From DATAAP01 sp041690495 (GTDB lineage: Bacteria; Pseudomonadota; Alphaproteobacteria; CACIAM-22H2), in NCBI GenBank assembly GCA_041690495.1, contig JAWLHE010000001.1, positions 620,001 to 684,000 on the forward strand: DNA of 64,000 bases, in the 5' to 3' direction. Position numbers and translations under genes: made by a program. Shown piece after piece: positions 7,516 to 16,097 of the stretch. The notes below the pieces were generated by a model, which worked only from the letters and a program-made list of their open reading frames with translations, was not told the DNA's origin and ran no database searches. Positions within the stretch are counted from its first letter, which is position 1. Every line of letters starts with the position of its first letter.

Positions 7516-9471
7516 ATGGAAAACTCAAGCATCGCGGAGCGGGAAGGGACCTGGAGCGCGGGGCAGCTCGCGCTCCAGGTCGGCTTCGTCGCTTATGCGG
7601 CCTTCCACTTCTACACGTCGCTGGCGGGAACGCTGGAACCGTTGGTTCAGCGCGGCGTGTTCATCGGCGCCGGAGTCGGGTTCATCTTCTTCGCGGCGGC
7701 CGCCCGGAACTCCTGGACGTCGCCGCGGGCGTGGATCGACATGGCCGCCGGGATAATCGGCCTCTATGGCGGCCTGCACGTCGCGATCCATACCGACCGC
7801 CTGATGGACATCATGAACGACCTGACCGCCTTCGACATGGCCGTTGGCGTCGTATTCCTGGGCGTCGTTCTCGAGGCGTCCCGGCGGACGATCGGCGTTT
7901 CACTGCCCCTCATGGCCGCGGCGGCGATCGTTTTCTTTCTTTGGGGCCACGATGCGATCTCCGGCGACTGGCAGCCGCCGCGAATCTCCGCGCAGACCGC
8001 GATCAGCACCCTCTACGGCTCCACGAACGGCATGTTCGGATTCATGGCCGACATCGGGACCCGGGTGATCGCGATTTACGTCATTTTCGGGTCGCTGCTC
8101 ATGGCCCTGGGGGCCGGCCACATCTTCATGCGCGCCGCCTCGCTCGTGGCGGGACGGACCTATGGAGGTCCGGGGAAGGTGGCTGTCGTCACGTCGGCGC
8201 TGTTTGGGACGGTATCGGGCTCGGCGGTGGCGAACGTCATGTCGGTCGGCTCGATTACCATCCCGACGATGGTCCGGTCGGGTTACCGCAAGTCCTTCGC
8301 CGCCGGCATCGAGGCGAGCGCTTCGGCGGGCGGCCAGATCATGCCGCCGATCATGGGTGCGGGCGCCTTCATCATGGCCGAGCTCCTGGACATTCCCTAC
8401 GCATCGATCGCGGCGGCGGCCACGATCCCGGCCATCCTCTATTTCGGGGCGATCTATTTCAGCATCGATTGCTACGCACGTTCCGCCGGCCTGAAGCCGA
8501 TGACGCGCGAAGAAGTGCCGCGGGCCCGGGATGTCTTTCTGGCCCGTGACTCTCTCGCCGCGTTCGGGCCGCTGGCCATTCTCGCCTGGCTGCTGTTCGA
8601 TGGATACACGCCGACGCTTGCCGGCGCGATTGCCGTGATCGCGTTGCTCGTCTTTTCCGGCACGGGGCGCATCGTCTCGTGCGTCCGGTCCGGCAGAGCG
8701 AACGAGCTGGACCGCGAGCTGCGGGCGTTCGGCAGCGCGATCTGGTCCGGCCTCGTCGACGGCGGAAAAGGGGTCGTCGTCATCGCGGCCCTGCTGGCGT
8801 CGGCCGGCATTCTCGTGACGGTCCTCACGGCGACCGGGATCGCGGTCAAGTTCTCGCAACTCCTGCTCGGCCTGACCGGCGAGCAGTTCATCATCGTTCT
8901 GATGATTTCCGCGGTTCTGTGCATCCTCCTCGGCATGGACGTGCCGACCACGGCCTCGTACATCCTGACCGCGGCGGTGGCGGCGCCGCTGCTGACGAGC
9001 CTGGGCCTGGAGCCGCTTACGGCCCATCTCTTCATCTTCTACTTCGCCATCCTGTCGGCAATCACGCCGCCCGTCTGCGCGTCGGTATTCGCTGCGGCCA
9101 CCATCGTGCAGGAGAGCTTCTGGAAGGTGGCGGGCGAATCGCTCCGGATCGCAGGCGCCGTCTATTTCGTGCCGTTCCTGTTCGTCTACCGGCAGGAACT
9201 GCTGCTGAACGGATCGTTCCCGGCGATCATCTATAACCTCGCGGTCGCGCTGGTGGCGGTTGCGGGAATCAGCGGCGCATCGATCGGCTATCTGTTGGGC
9301 CCGCTGTCCTGGCGCAGCCGACTCTACCTCTACTCCGCCAGCGCGCTCCTGTTCTATCCGAACGTCATCGCCGATGCGCTTGGCATCGGCCTCGTGCTGG
9401 GATTCGCCGCCTGGCGATGGATGGCGCACCGCGCTGACGCGAAACAGATCTCTACGACCGGCTCGCGATGA
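7516..9471 (+). CDS. TRAP transporter fused permease (4TM/12TM, DctQM type)
   Basis: 651 aa integral membrane protein with about 16 hydrophobic segments, matching the fused small and large permease found with TAXI-type binding proteins. Typical large-subunit segments are present: LFGTVSGSAVANVMSVGSIT, ASAGGQIMPPIMGAGAFIMA and LGMDVPTTASYILTAA. It would import the ligand of the preceding binding protein using an ion gradient. Its last four bases (ATGA) overlap the start of the AtuA gene, so translation is coupled. Confidence 0.92.
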   Translation: MENSSIAEREGTWSAGQLALQVGFVAYAAFHFYTSLAGTLEPLVQRGVFIGAGVGFIFFAAAARNSWTSPRAWIDMAAGIIGLYGGLHVAIHTDRLMDIMNDLTAFDMAVGVVFLGVVLEASRRTIGVSLPLMAAAAIVFFLWGHDAISGDWQPPRISAQTAISTLYGSTNGMFGFMADIGTRVIAIYVIFGSLLMALGAGHIFMRAASLVAGRTYGGPGKVAVVTSALFGTVSGSAVANVMSVGSITIPTMVRSGYRKSFAAGIEASASAGGQIMPPIMGAGAFIMAELLDIPYASIAAAATIPAILYFGAIYFSIDCYARSAGLKPMTREEVPRARDVFLARDSLAAFGPLAILAWLLFDGYTPTLAGAIAVIALLVFSGTGRIVSCVRSGRANELDRELRAFGSAIWSGLVDGGKGVVVIAALLASAGILVTVLTATGIAVKFSQLLLGLTGEQFIIVLMISAVLCILLGMDVPTTASYILTAAVAAPLLTSLGLEPLTAHLFIFYFAILSAITPPVCASVFAAATIVQESFWKVAGESLRIAGAVYFVPFLFVYRQELLLNGSFPAIIYNLAVALVAVAGISGASIGYLLGPLSWRSRLYLYSASALLFYPNVIADALGIGLVLGFAAWRWMAHRADAKQISTTGSR

Positions 9472-10844
9472 CAATGACGACACCCAATTCGACGGTTCGC
9501 CTCGGCTCCGGCAGTGGCTTCTGGGGCGATGCGCTTGATCCCGCGCTCGAACTCGCGGAGCGAGGCGAACTTCACTACCTGTGTTTCGATTTCCTTGCCG
9601 AGCTTACCATGGCCCTGCTGCAGCGGGCGAAGGCGAAGGACCCCAAGGCCGGCTATGTGACCGATATGGTCGACTGGTTCACGAAGCTTGCGGGCCCGGC
9701 GCGCGCATCCGGAACGACCCTGGTGTGCAACGGCGGCGGGGTGAACCCGCGAGGCGGCGGTGAAGCCCTCGCGGCATCGTTGCGCGCCGCAGGCGAGCGC
9801 GGGCGCCGGATCGCCGTCGCCGCAGGCGACGACGTGCTCGGCCGGCTGGACGAGCTCAAGGCCGCCGGCGTCCGGTTTACGAACATGGCCACGGGCGCGG
9901 AGAATTTCGATTCGATCCGCCCGCGTGTCGTTGCCGCGAACGTCTATCTCGGCAGCGACGGAATCATCGAAGCCCTCGGGGCGGGGGCCGACATGGTGGT
10001 TACCGGCCGCGTGACCGACAGCGCCGTGTTCATCGGGCCGATCATGCATCGGATGGGTTGGACCTTCGACCAGCCCGATCTGGTCGCCAGCGCCATCACG
10101 GTCGGTCACATCCTCGAATGCGCCGCCGGCTGCACGGGCGGGATGTCGTCGCGCTTTGACGAAATGCCGCGCATGGGCGAGGTCGGCTTTCCGATCGTGG
10201 ATGTCGATCGCGACGGAAAGGCAACCATCACGAAGCTTCCCGGCAGCGGCGGACGGGTGGACGAGTTCACGATCAAGGAGCATCTGGTCTATGAGATCGG
10301 CGATCCGAGATCCTACGTGACGCCGGACGGGATTGCGGACTTCACGGCGCCGACGATCACGGAGACCGGCGCCGATACCGTGCGTGTCAGCGGAATGCGC
10401 GGAAAGCCGCGGCCGGACATGCTGAAGCTCCTGGTCGGTTACAGCGACGGGTGGATCGGCGAAGGTCTGATGATGTTCCCGTGGCCGCGTGCGCTCGCCC
10501 GCGCGCGCAAGGCCGAACAGACGCTCCGCGAGCGGCTTGCGCGCATGGGGCTCAAGGCGTCTGCCATGACCTTCGACTATGTCGGCATCAACATGCTGCA
10601 CGGGCCCGCGGCCCCCTGGCCCGAGCATGACGACTTCAACGAGGTCGGATTGCGCGTCGCCGTCAAGACCGGCTCGCGCGACGAAGCGGAGAAGGTGCGG
10701 CGGGCGTGCTCGCATTTGTGGATCATGGGGCCGGGCGGGACCTCGTTCGGCGTCCCGATGAAACCGCGGCCGGCGCTTGCGCTTTGGCCGACGCTGGTGC
10801 CGCGCGAGCTCGTGCCTCATACCGTGGAGTACATCGAGTCATGA
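9468..10844 (+). CDS. AtuA-family protein (DUF1446), large part
   Basis: 458 aa. Matches the AtuA/DUF1446 family named after acyclic terpene utilisation in Pseudomonas, whose enzymatic function is still unclear. Visible family segments are GSGSGFWGDALDPALELAERG at the start, LVCNGGGVNPRG, VVTGRVTDSAVFIGP and CAAGCTGGMSSRF. In many genomes the family carries an additional C-terminal domain; here that domain is a separate gene directly downstream with an ATGA overlap. It also overlaps the permease by 4 bp. No geranyl-CoA carboxylase is nearby, so terpene use should not be assumed from this gene. Confidence 0.88.
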   Translation: MTMTTPNSTVRLGSGSGFWGDALDPALELAERGELHYLCFDFLAELTMALLQRAKAKDPKAGYVTDMVDWFTKLAGPARASGTTLVCNGGGVNPRGGGEALAASLRAAGERGRRIAVAAGDDVLGRLDELKAAGVRFTNMATGAENFDSIRPRVVAANVYLGSDGIIEALGAGADMVVTGRVTDSAVFIGPIMHRMGWTFDQPDLVASAITVGHILECAAGCTGGMSSRFDEMPRMGEVGFPIVDVDRDGKATITKLPGSGGRVDEFTIKEHLVYEIGDPRSYVTPDGIADFTAPTITETGADTVRVSGMRGKPRPDMLKLLVGYSDGWIGEGLMMFPWPRALARARKAEQTLRERLARMGLKASAMTFDYVGINMLHGPAAPWPEHDDFNEVGLRVAVKTGSRDEAEKVRRACSHLWIMGPGGTSFGVPMKPRPALALWPTLVPRELVPHTVEYIES

Positions 10845-11155
10845 CCCGCCTGCTTGCGGACATCGCCTATGTTCGCGCCGGCGACAAGGGCGACACGGTT
10901 TCCGTCGGCGTCCTCGCCCGCGTTCCGGCCGAATATCCCAACATACTCGCCACATTGACACCCGAGGCCATCGCACGCCTGTATGGCGACTGGGTGAAAG
11001 GGCCGATCGAGGTCTTCCCGATGCCGAACATCCACGGATGTCTCGTGCTTCTCCGCAACGGCCTCGGCGGAACTGCCACCAATACGCTCCGCTTCGATCA
11101 GACCGCCAAGGCTCTGGGCTCGGCGCTGCTGCGGCTTCCCGCGGCCGGGTCATGA
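10841..11155 (+). CDS. AtuA-like C-terminal domain protein, stand-alone
   Basis: 104 aa from ATG at 10841. It corresponds to the AtuA-like C-terminal domain (VRAGDKGDTVSVGVLARV near residue 10, then HGCLVLLRNGLGGTATNTLR), encoded separately instead of fused. Start codon overlaps the AtuA stop by 4 bp and its stop overlaps the acyl-CoA dehydrogenase start, so the three are translationally coupled. It presumably associates with the larger AtuA protein. Function unknown. Confidence 0.85.
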   Translation: MTRLLADIAYVRAGDKGDTVSVGVLARVPAEYPNILATLTPEAIARLYGDWVKGPIEVFPMPNIHGCLVLLRNGLGGTATNTLRFDQTAKALGSALLRLPAAGS

Positions 11156-12318
11156 ATCTGGTCCGGCCACGCATGATGGACAAAGACACGCTTGAGCAGC
11201 TTCTCGACGGCGTACGCCGTTTCGTACGCGAGCGGCTCGTACCGATCGAGCATGAGGTGGCCCAGACGGATCGGATCCCGCCCGAGGTCATCCAGAGCAT
11301 GCGCGAAATGGGGCTCTTCGGCATTTCGATCCCGGAGGAATACGGCGGCCTCGGCCTCAACATGGAGGAGGAGGTCCGGGTGGTCATGGAACTCGGGTGG
11401 ACATCGCCCGCGTTCCGCTCCGTCTTCGGCACCAATGTCGGGATCGGCTCGCAGGGCATCCTGATGGACGGCACGGACGCGCAGAGAGAGAAGTATCTGC
11501 CGCGGCTGGCCTCGGGCGAGCTCATCGGCTCGTTCGCGCTGACCGAGCCGGAGGTCGGCTCCGACGCCCGGGCCGTGCGTACGTCCGCGCGTCGCGACGG
11601 CGACGCCTACGTGATCAACGGTACGAAGCGCTACATCACCAATGCGCCGGAGGCGGGGCTGTTCACCGTCATCGCGCGGACCGGCAGCGCCGACGGCGGC
11701 CCGGTCATATCGGCTTTTCTGGTCGAGGCGAGCGCGCCAGGTCTGCGCTGCGGCAAGATCGAGCGCAAGATGGGCCAGCAGGGCGCGCATGTCTGCGACG
11801 TGATCTTCGAGGATTGCCGCGTGCCCGCGGATGCGCTGCTGGGCGGCGCCGAGGGCCGCGGGTTCAATACGGTATGGAAGGTGCTGTCGCGGGGACGGCT
11901 TCACATCGCGGCGCTGTGCGTCGGGCTCGCGGAGCGTCTGATCGACGAGAGCGTCCGCTATGCCGGCACGCGCCGGCAGTTCGGCAAGACGATCGGCGAG
12001 TTTCAGCTCGTCCAGGCCATGCTCGCCGACAGCCGGGCCGAGGCCTATGCCGCGCGCAGCATGGTGCTCGACGCCGCGCACCGGTACGACCAGGCGTCCG
12101 TGTCCCTTGCGGATTGCTCGTGCTGCAAGCTCTTCTCGTCCGAGATGGTCGGACGCGTTGCCGACCGCGCGGTGCAGATCTTCGGCGGCGCCGGGTACAT
12201 GGCGGAATACGGGATCGAGCGCTTTTACCGCGATGTAAGGCTGTTCCGCCTTTACGAGGGGACGTCTGAGATCCAGCGGCTGATCATCGGCCGCGACATG
12301 ATGCGGGGACTGGCATGA
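11152..12318 (+). CDS. Acyl-CoA dehydrogenase (catalytic Glu in YEGT position)
   Basis: 388 aa flavoprotein that introduces an alpha-beta double bond into an acyl-CoA. Visible: SIPEEYGGLG, the FAD/substrate segment GSFALTEPEVGSDARAV, the RRQFGKTIGEFQLVQ signature and C-terminal LYEGTSEIQR, with the catalytic Glu about residue 369 as in short/medium-chain enzymes. ATG at 11152 overlaps the preceding stop; ATG at about 11173 is an alternative. Its stop overlaps the acyl-CoA synthetase start (ATGA). Electrons would go to ETF, which is not encoded in the window. Confidence 0.92.
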   Translation: MNLVRPRMMDKDTLEQLLDGVRRFVRERLVPIEHEVAQTDRIPPEVIQSMREMGLFGISIPEEYGGLGLNMEEEVRVVMELGWTSPAFRSVFGTNVGIGSQGILMDGTDAQREKYLPRLASGELIGSFALTEPEVGSDARAVRTSARRDGDAYVINGTKRYITNAPEAGLFTVIARTGSADGGPVISAFLVEASAPGLRCGKIERKMGQQGAHVCDVIFEDCRVPADALLGGAEGRGFNTVWKVLSRGRLHIAALCVGLAERLIDESVRYAGTRRQFGKTIGEFQLVQAMLADSRAEAYAARSMVLDAAHRYDQASVSLADCSCCKLFSSEMVGRVADRAVQIFGGAGYMAEYGIERFYRDVRLFRLYEGTSEIQRLIIGRDMMRGLA

Positions 12319-14276
12319 GCGCCGCGGCGTCCGGGGAGATCGTATGGCGTCCGCCCGCGGACGCCATGCAGCGCTGCCGGATCGGGCGTTTCATCACCGC
12401 CATCGGCGTGGACAGCTACGGCGAACTCGTGCGGCGTGCCGACGCCGATCCCGCGTGGTTCTGGGACGCCGTCATCCGGCATTGCGGGTTGCGGTTCTTC
12501 CGGCCGTACAAGGACGTGCTCGACCTCTCCGCCGGGTTGCCGTGGCCGAAATGGTGCATCGGCGGGACGACCAATGTCTGCCTCAATGCCCTGGAGCGGC
12601 ATCTGGCCACCGAGGCGGCGGCGCGCGAGGCCATTGTATGGATCGGCGAGGACGGGGCGGTCCGGCGCATGACGTATCGCGAGCTCGACGCGGAGACGCG
12701 CCGGCTCGCCGGGGCCTTGCGCGCGCGCGGGTTCGGGCCCGGCGATCCGATCGCGATCTACATGGCGATGGTGCCCGAGGCGATCGCCGCGTTCCTCGCG
12801 ATCGCGCGGATCGGAGGCATCGTGCTTCCGCTCTTCTCGGGGTTCGGGCCGGAGGCGATCGAAACCCGCTTGAACGACGCGGGGGCGGTGGGCGTGATCG
12901 CGACGGACGGGGCCTGGCGCCGGGGGCAGTGGGTGCCCATGAAGGCGACGCTGGATCAGGCGGCGGCGAAGGTGCCGAGCCTGCGCCATGTTCTGATGAT
13001 CCGGCGCGGCGCGGACGACGTTCCGATGACGCCGGGGCGCGATATCTGGGCGGCCGATGGGCCGGCCGGCGCGGACGACGGAATCGCGGAGGTGGATGCC
13101 GAGCATCCGCTCATGATCATCTACACGTCGGGCACGACCGGAAAGCCCAAGGGCACGGTGCATACCCATTGCGGCTTTGCGGCGAAGATGGCGCTCGACA
13201 TGGAGCTGTGCCTGGACGTCGGTTCCGGCGACCGGCTCATGTGGATGACCGACATGGGATGGCTTGTCGGGCCGATGCTCGCCGTCGGCGCAACGCAGGC
13301 CGGCGCGACGATCGTCATGGCCGAAGGGACGCCGGACTGGCCCGACGCCGGGCGCATCTGGCGTATGGTGCAGGACCATCGCGTGACGATGCTTGGCCTC
13401 GCGCCCACGGTGGTGCGCGCGCTCATGCGGCACGGCGCCGAAATCGTCGACCGCCACGATCTCTCGTCGCTGCGAGTGGCCTTGTCGACCGGCGAGCCGT
13501 GGAATCCGGATTCCTGGTTATGGTTCTTCGATCACGTGTGCAAGCGCCGGATCCCGATCCTGAATTACTCCGGCGGGACCGAGGTCGGGGGCGGTATCGT
13601 GACCGGAACGCTGCTGCATGATCTCAAGCCCTGCTCCTTCGGCGGACCCGTGCCCGGAATGGGCGCCGACGTCGTCGACGAGGCGGGCCGACCGATCGCC
13701 CGCGGCGAGGTCGGCGAGCTGGTGCTGCGGGTGCCTTCGATCGGCAACACGCGCGGGCTGTGGCGCGACCCCGAGCGTTATCTGGAGACGTATTGGCGCA
13801 AGATCGACGGCATGTGGGTCCACGGCGATTTCGCCTCCATCGATGCCGACGGGTGCTGGTACATCTACGGGCGCTCCGACGACACCATAAAGATCGCCGG
13901 CAAGCGCGTCGGACCCGCCGAGATCGAGGCGCTGCTGATGGCCACCGGCCTGGCGGCCGAGGCCGCGGCCATCGCCGTTCCGGATCCCGTCAAGGGATCC
14001 TCGGTCGTCTGCGTCTGCGTTCCGTCGGCCGCGGCGGTCGATCCGCCGGGCGCCGTTGCGCAGCTTGGAAAGGCCGTCGCCGATGGCCTGGGCACGGCGT
14101 TCCGTCCCAAGGACGTTCTCCTCGTTCCGGATCTGCCGAAGACGCGAAACATGAAGATCATGCGCCGCGTCGTGCGTGCGGCCTATCTCGGCCAACCGAC
14201 GGGCGATCTCTCCGCGATCGTAAATCCGGATTCGGTCGGTGCCATCGCCGAAACGCGCGCCTGTCGCGCGAGCTGA
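12315..14276 (+). CDS. AMP-forming acyl-CoA synthetase (acetyl/acetoacetyl-CoA synthetase-like)
   Basis: 653 aa, the size of acetyl-CoA synthetases rather than long-chain ligases. An N-terminal ACAS-type segment (WFWDAVIRHCGLRFF), the P-loop YTSGTTGKPKGTVHTH at about residue 272, the A5-like YSGGTEVGGG, the hinge KIAGKRVGPAEIE and the C-terminal catalytic Lys in LPKTRNMKIMRR are all present. It would activate a carboxylic acid to its CoA thioester with ATP. It overlaps the upstream dehydrogenase by 4 bp. The acid-binding pocket cannot be interpreted from sequence alone; the operon context suggests the acid brought in by the TRAP system. Confidence 0.92.
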   Translation: MSAAASGEIVWRPPADAMQRCRIGRFITAIGVDSYGELVRRADADPAWFWDAVIRHCGLRFFRPYKDVLDLSAGLPWPKWCIGGTTNVCLNALERHLATEAAAREAIVWIGEDGAVRRMTYRELDAETRRLAGALRARGFGPGDPIAIYMAMVPEAIAAFLAIARIGGIVLPLFSGFGPEAIETRLNDAGAVGVIATDGAWRRGQWVPMKATLDQAAAKVPSLRHVLMIRRGADDVPMTPGRDIWAADGPAGADDGIAEVDAEHPLMIIYTSGTTGKPKGTVHTHCGFAAKMALDMELCLDVGSGDRLMWMTDMGWLVGPMLAVGATQAGATIVMAEGTPDWPDAGRIWRMVQDHRVTMLGLAPTVVRALMRHGAEIVDRHDLSSLRVALSTGEPWNPDSWLWFFDHVCKRRIPILNYSGGTEVGGGIVTGTLLHDLKPCSFGGPVPGMGADVVDEAGRPIARGEVGELVLRVPSIGNTRGLWRDPERYLETYWRKIDGMWVHGDFASIDADGCWYIYGRSDDTIKIAGKRVGPAEIEALLMATGLAAEAAAIAVPDPVKGSSVVCVCVPSAAAVDPPGAVAQLGKAVADGLGTAFRPKDVLLVPDLPKTRNMKIMRRVVRAAYLGQPTGDLSAIVNPDSVGAIAETRACRAS

Positions 14277-14287
14277 AGGGGGCGGCG

Positions 14288-15145
14288 GTGTTCAGGCGCG
14301 ACCTGTTCGTCGGCAAGTCAGTCGTCGTCACAGGCGGCGGCACCGGGCTCGGCAAGGCCATGGCGCGACGTTTCGCGGAGCTCGGTGCCGATGTGGCGAT
14401 CCTCGGCCGGCGCAGGGACGTCCTCGAGGAGGCCGCTGCCGAGATCGGCGCGGCCTCGGGGCATCCGCCGCGCCCCGTGCCATGCGACATCCGTGATCCG
14501 GACGCGATCGAGGCGGCGTTCGACGCCGTATTCGCGACGCAGCCGCCGGATGTGCTGGTGAACAATGCGGCCGCCAGCTTCATCGCGCGGACGGAGACGC
14601 TGTCGCATCGCGCGGCCGACGCCGTGTTCGCGACCGTCCTGCACGGCACGTTCTACGGCACCCTTGCGGCCGGCAAGCGGTGGCTGGCCGCGGGGCGCAG
14701 GGCGACGGTGCTGTCGATCGTGTCGCCGAATGCCGAAACCGGATCGCCATACGTCGTTCCCTCCGCCATGGGCAAGGCGGGCGTCCTTGCCATGACCAGG
14801 AGCCTGGCCGTCGAATGGGGCGGTCGCGGCATCCGTTTCGTCGCCATTGCGCCCGGTTCCTTCCCGACGCCGGGCGCCTGGCGGCGGGTCGTCCCGCGCG
14901 AGGACCTTGCGCGGCGTTTCGAAACGAACAACCCCCTCGGGCGCCCCGGGCAGCACGAGGAACTGGCCGATCTGGCCGTGTACCTCGTCTCCGACCGGGC
15001 GTCCTACATAAACGGCGAATGCGTGACGATCGACGGCGGGCGATCGCTGAAAGGCGCGGCCGGATTTTCATTCCTCGAGGAGCTGACCGAGGCGGAGTGG
15101 GCGGCGCTTCGCCCGGCAGCCGATCGCGGGCAAGCGCGGAAATAG
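14288..15145 (+). CDS. SDR oxidoreductase, 2,4-dienoyl-CoA-reductase-like
   Basis: 285 aa from GTG at 14288, chosen because GAAGGGGG precedes it and the protein then starts VFRRDLFVGKSVVVTGGG like DECR-type reductases. The NADP-binding TGGGTGLGKAMA, VNNAAASF and the C-terminal GECVTIDGG are present. The usual YxxxK pair is not: the position of Tyr holds Ser in VPSAMGKAG, with the Lys retained. Loss of this Tyr is known in dienoyl-CoA reductases, which supports that assignment over a simple alcohol dehydrogenase. 11 bp after the synthetase gene. Confidence 0.85.
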   Translation: MFRRDLFVGKSVVVTGGGTGLGKAMARRFAELGADVAILGRRRDVLEEAAAEIGAASGHPPRPVPCDIRDPDAIEAAFDAVFATQPPDVLVNNAAASFIARTETLSHRAADAVFATVLHGTFYGTLAAGKRWLAAGRRATVLSIVSPNAETGSPYVVPSAMGKAGVLAMTRSLAVEWGGRGIRFVAIAPGSFPTPGAWRRVVPREDLARRFETNNPLGRPGQHEELADLAVYLVSDRASYINGECVTIDGGRSLKGAAGFSFLEELTEAEWAALRPAADRGQARK

Positions 15146-15157
15146 GTGGAGACGACA

Positions 15158-15550
15158 ATGGATCCGATGAAAGCATCGAAATACATCGTGCGGGGCGCCG
15201 AGGTGAAGACCTACAGTCCCGCCAACCACACCGGCACGGTCAACCGTCGGGTCATCGGCCAGGAGACCGTCGGCGCGAAGGGATTGGAGGTCGTCCTCGG
15301 GACGGTCGCCAAGGGCCATGGCGCCTTGCCCCATTCGCATCCCGGAATCGAGCAGGTCTGCTACATGCTCGAAGGACGCGCCCGCGTCGAGGTGGACGGG
15401 GTCGACACGGAGATCGGGCCCGGCGATGCCTGCTATTTTCCGGCGGACATGCCCCACGTCTTCACGGCCGTGACGGACACGGTTCGCGTGGTCGTCATCT
15501 ACTCCCCGCCCTATCAGGAGTCCCCCGGCAAAGGCGTCGCGCGTTCCTGA
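15158..15550 (+). CDS. Cupin-domain protein
   Basis: 130 aa single cupin, cytoplasmic (no signal peptide). The metal-binding motif GALPHSHPGIEQVCYMLEG gives two His and a Glu in cupin motif 1, and GDACYFPADMPHVF supplies the motif 2 His. ATG at 15158 is favoured over an upstream GTG because AGGTGGA lies 7 bp before it. Last gene of the TRAP operon. It could be a small metal enzyme or a binding protein; no reaction can be assigned. Confidence 0.8.
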   Translation: MDPMKASKYIVRGAEVKTYSPANHTGTVNRRVIGQETVGAKGLEVVLGTVAKGHGALPHSHPGIEQVCYMLEGRARVEVDGVDTEIGPGDACYFPADMPHVFTAVTDTVRVVVIYSPPYQESPGKGVARS

Positions 15551-15558
15551 CCGCCGCC

Positions 15559-15587
15559 TTGACACACCCATGAATTGGCTCGATCAT
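15559..15587 (+). promoter_or_regulatory. Promoter of the MaoC-CitE operon
   Basis: Consensus TTGACA at 15559-15564, 17-bp spacer, then GATCAT at 15582-15587. Operator D starts 8 bp downstream, so a bound repressor would block initiation. Confidence 0.55.
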
Positions 15588-15594
15588 GCAGCCG

Positions 15595-15612
15595 ACCGAC
15601 CAACCGGTCGGT
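15595..15612. promoter_or_regulatory. TetR-type operator, site D (best copy)
   Basis: Perfect inverted repeat ACCGACC-AACC-GGTCGGT with 7-bp arms and 4-bp centre, between promoter and ribosome-binding site of the MaoC operon. It defines the consensus for sites A-C. Confidence 0.75.
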
Positions 15613-15638
15613 AGAAAGCCAGAGGAGGTACGCTGACC

Positions 15639-16097
15639 GTGGCTGGACTGTATTTCGAGGAGTTTGCCGTCGACCAGGTGATCGAGCACGCCTTGCATCG
15701 CACGATCACCGAAGCAGACAACACGCTCTTCAGCGTGATGACGATGAATCCGCAGCCGCTGCATCTCGACGCCGAGTTCGCGGCAAAGACCGAATTCAAG
15801 CAGCGGCTGGTGAACAGTCTTTTCACGCTCGGGCTGATGATCGGCCTGACCGTCGGCGACACGACGCTCGGCACGACCATCGCCAATCTCGGCATGACGG
15901 ACGTCAAGTTCCCGAAGCCGGTCTTCCACGGAGACACGATCCGGGCCGTGACCAAGGTCCTCTCCAAGCGCGAGAGCAAGTCGCGTCGGGATGCGGGCAT
16001 CGTCGAGTTCGAGCACGCCGCCTACAATCAGCGCGGGGAACAAGTGGCCGTGTGCCGCCGTATGGCGCTGATGAAGCGCAAGGGAGCTGCGGCATGA
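15639..16097 (+). CDS. MaoC-like acyl-CoA (de)hydratase
   Basis: 152 aa hot-dog protein. The hydratase signature appears in modified form as MTMNPQPLHLDAEF (about residues 34-47), preceded by ITEADNTLF. This style of MaoC protein, next to a CitE-like lyase, is seen in pathways that hydrate a branched dicarboxylyl-CoA such as mesaconyl- or itaconyl-CoA. Start is GTG at 15639 with AGGAGG ten bases upstream. First gene of the second island operon; its stop overlaps the lyase start by 4 bp. Confidence 0.85.
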   Translation: MAGLYFEEFAVDQVIEHALHRTITEADNTLFSVMTMNPQPLHLDAEFAAKTEFKQRLVNSLFTLGLMIGLTVGDTTLGTTIANLGMTDVKFPKPVFHGDTIRAVTKVLSKRESKSRRDAGIVEFEHAAYNQRGEQVAVCRRMALMKRKGAAA

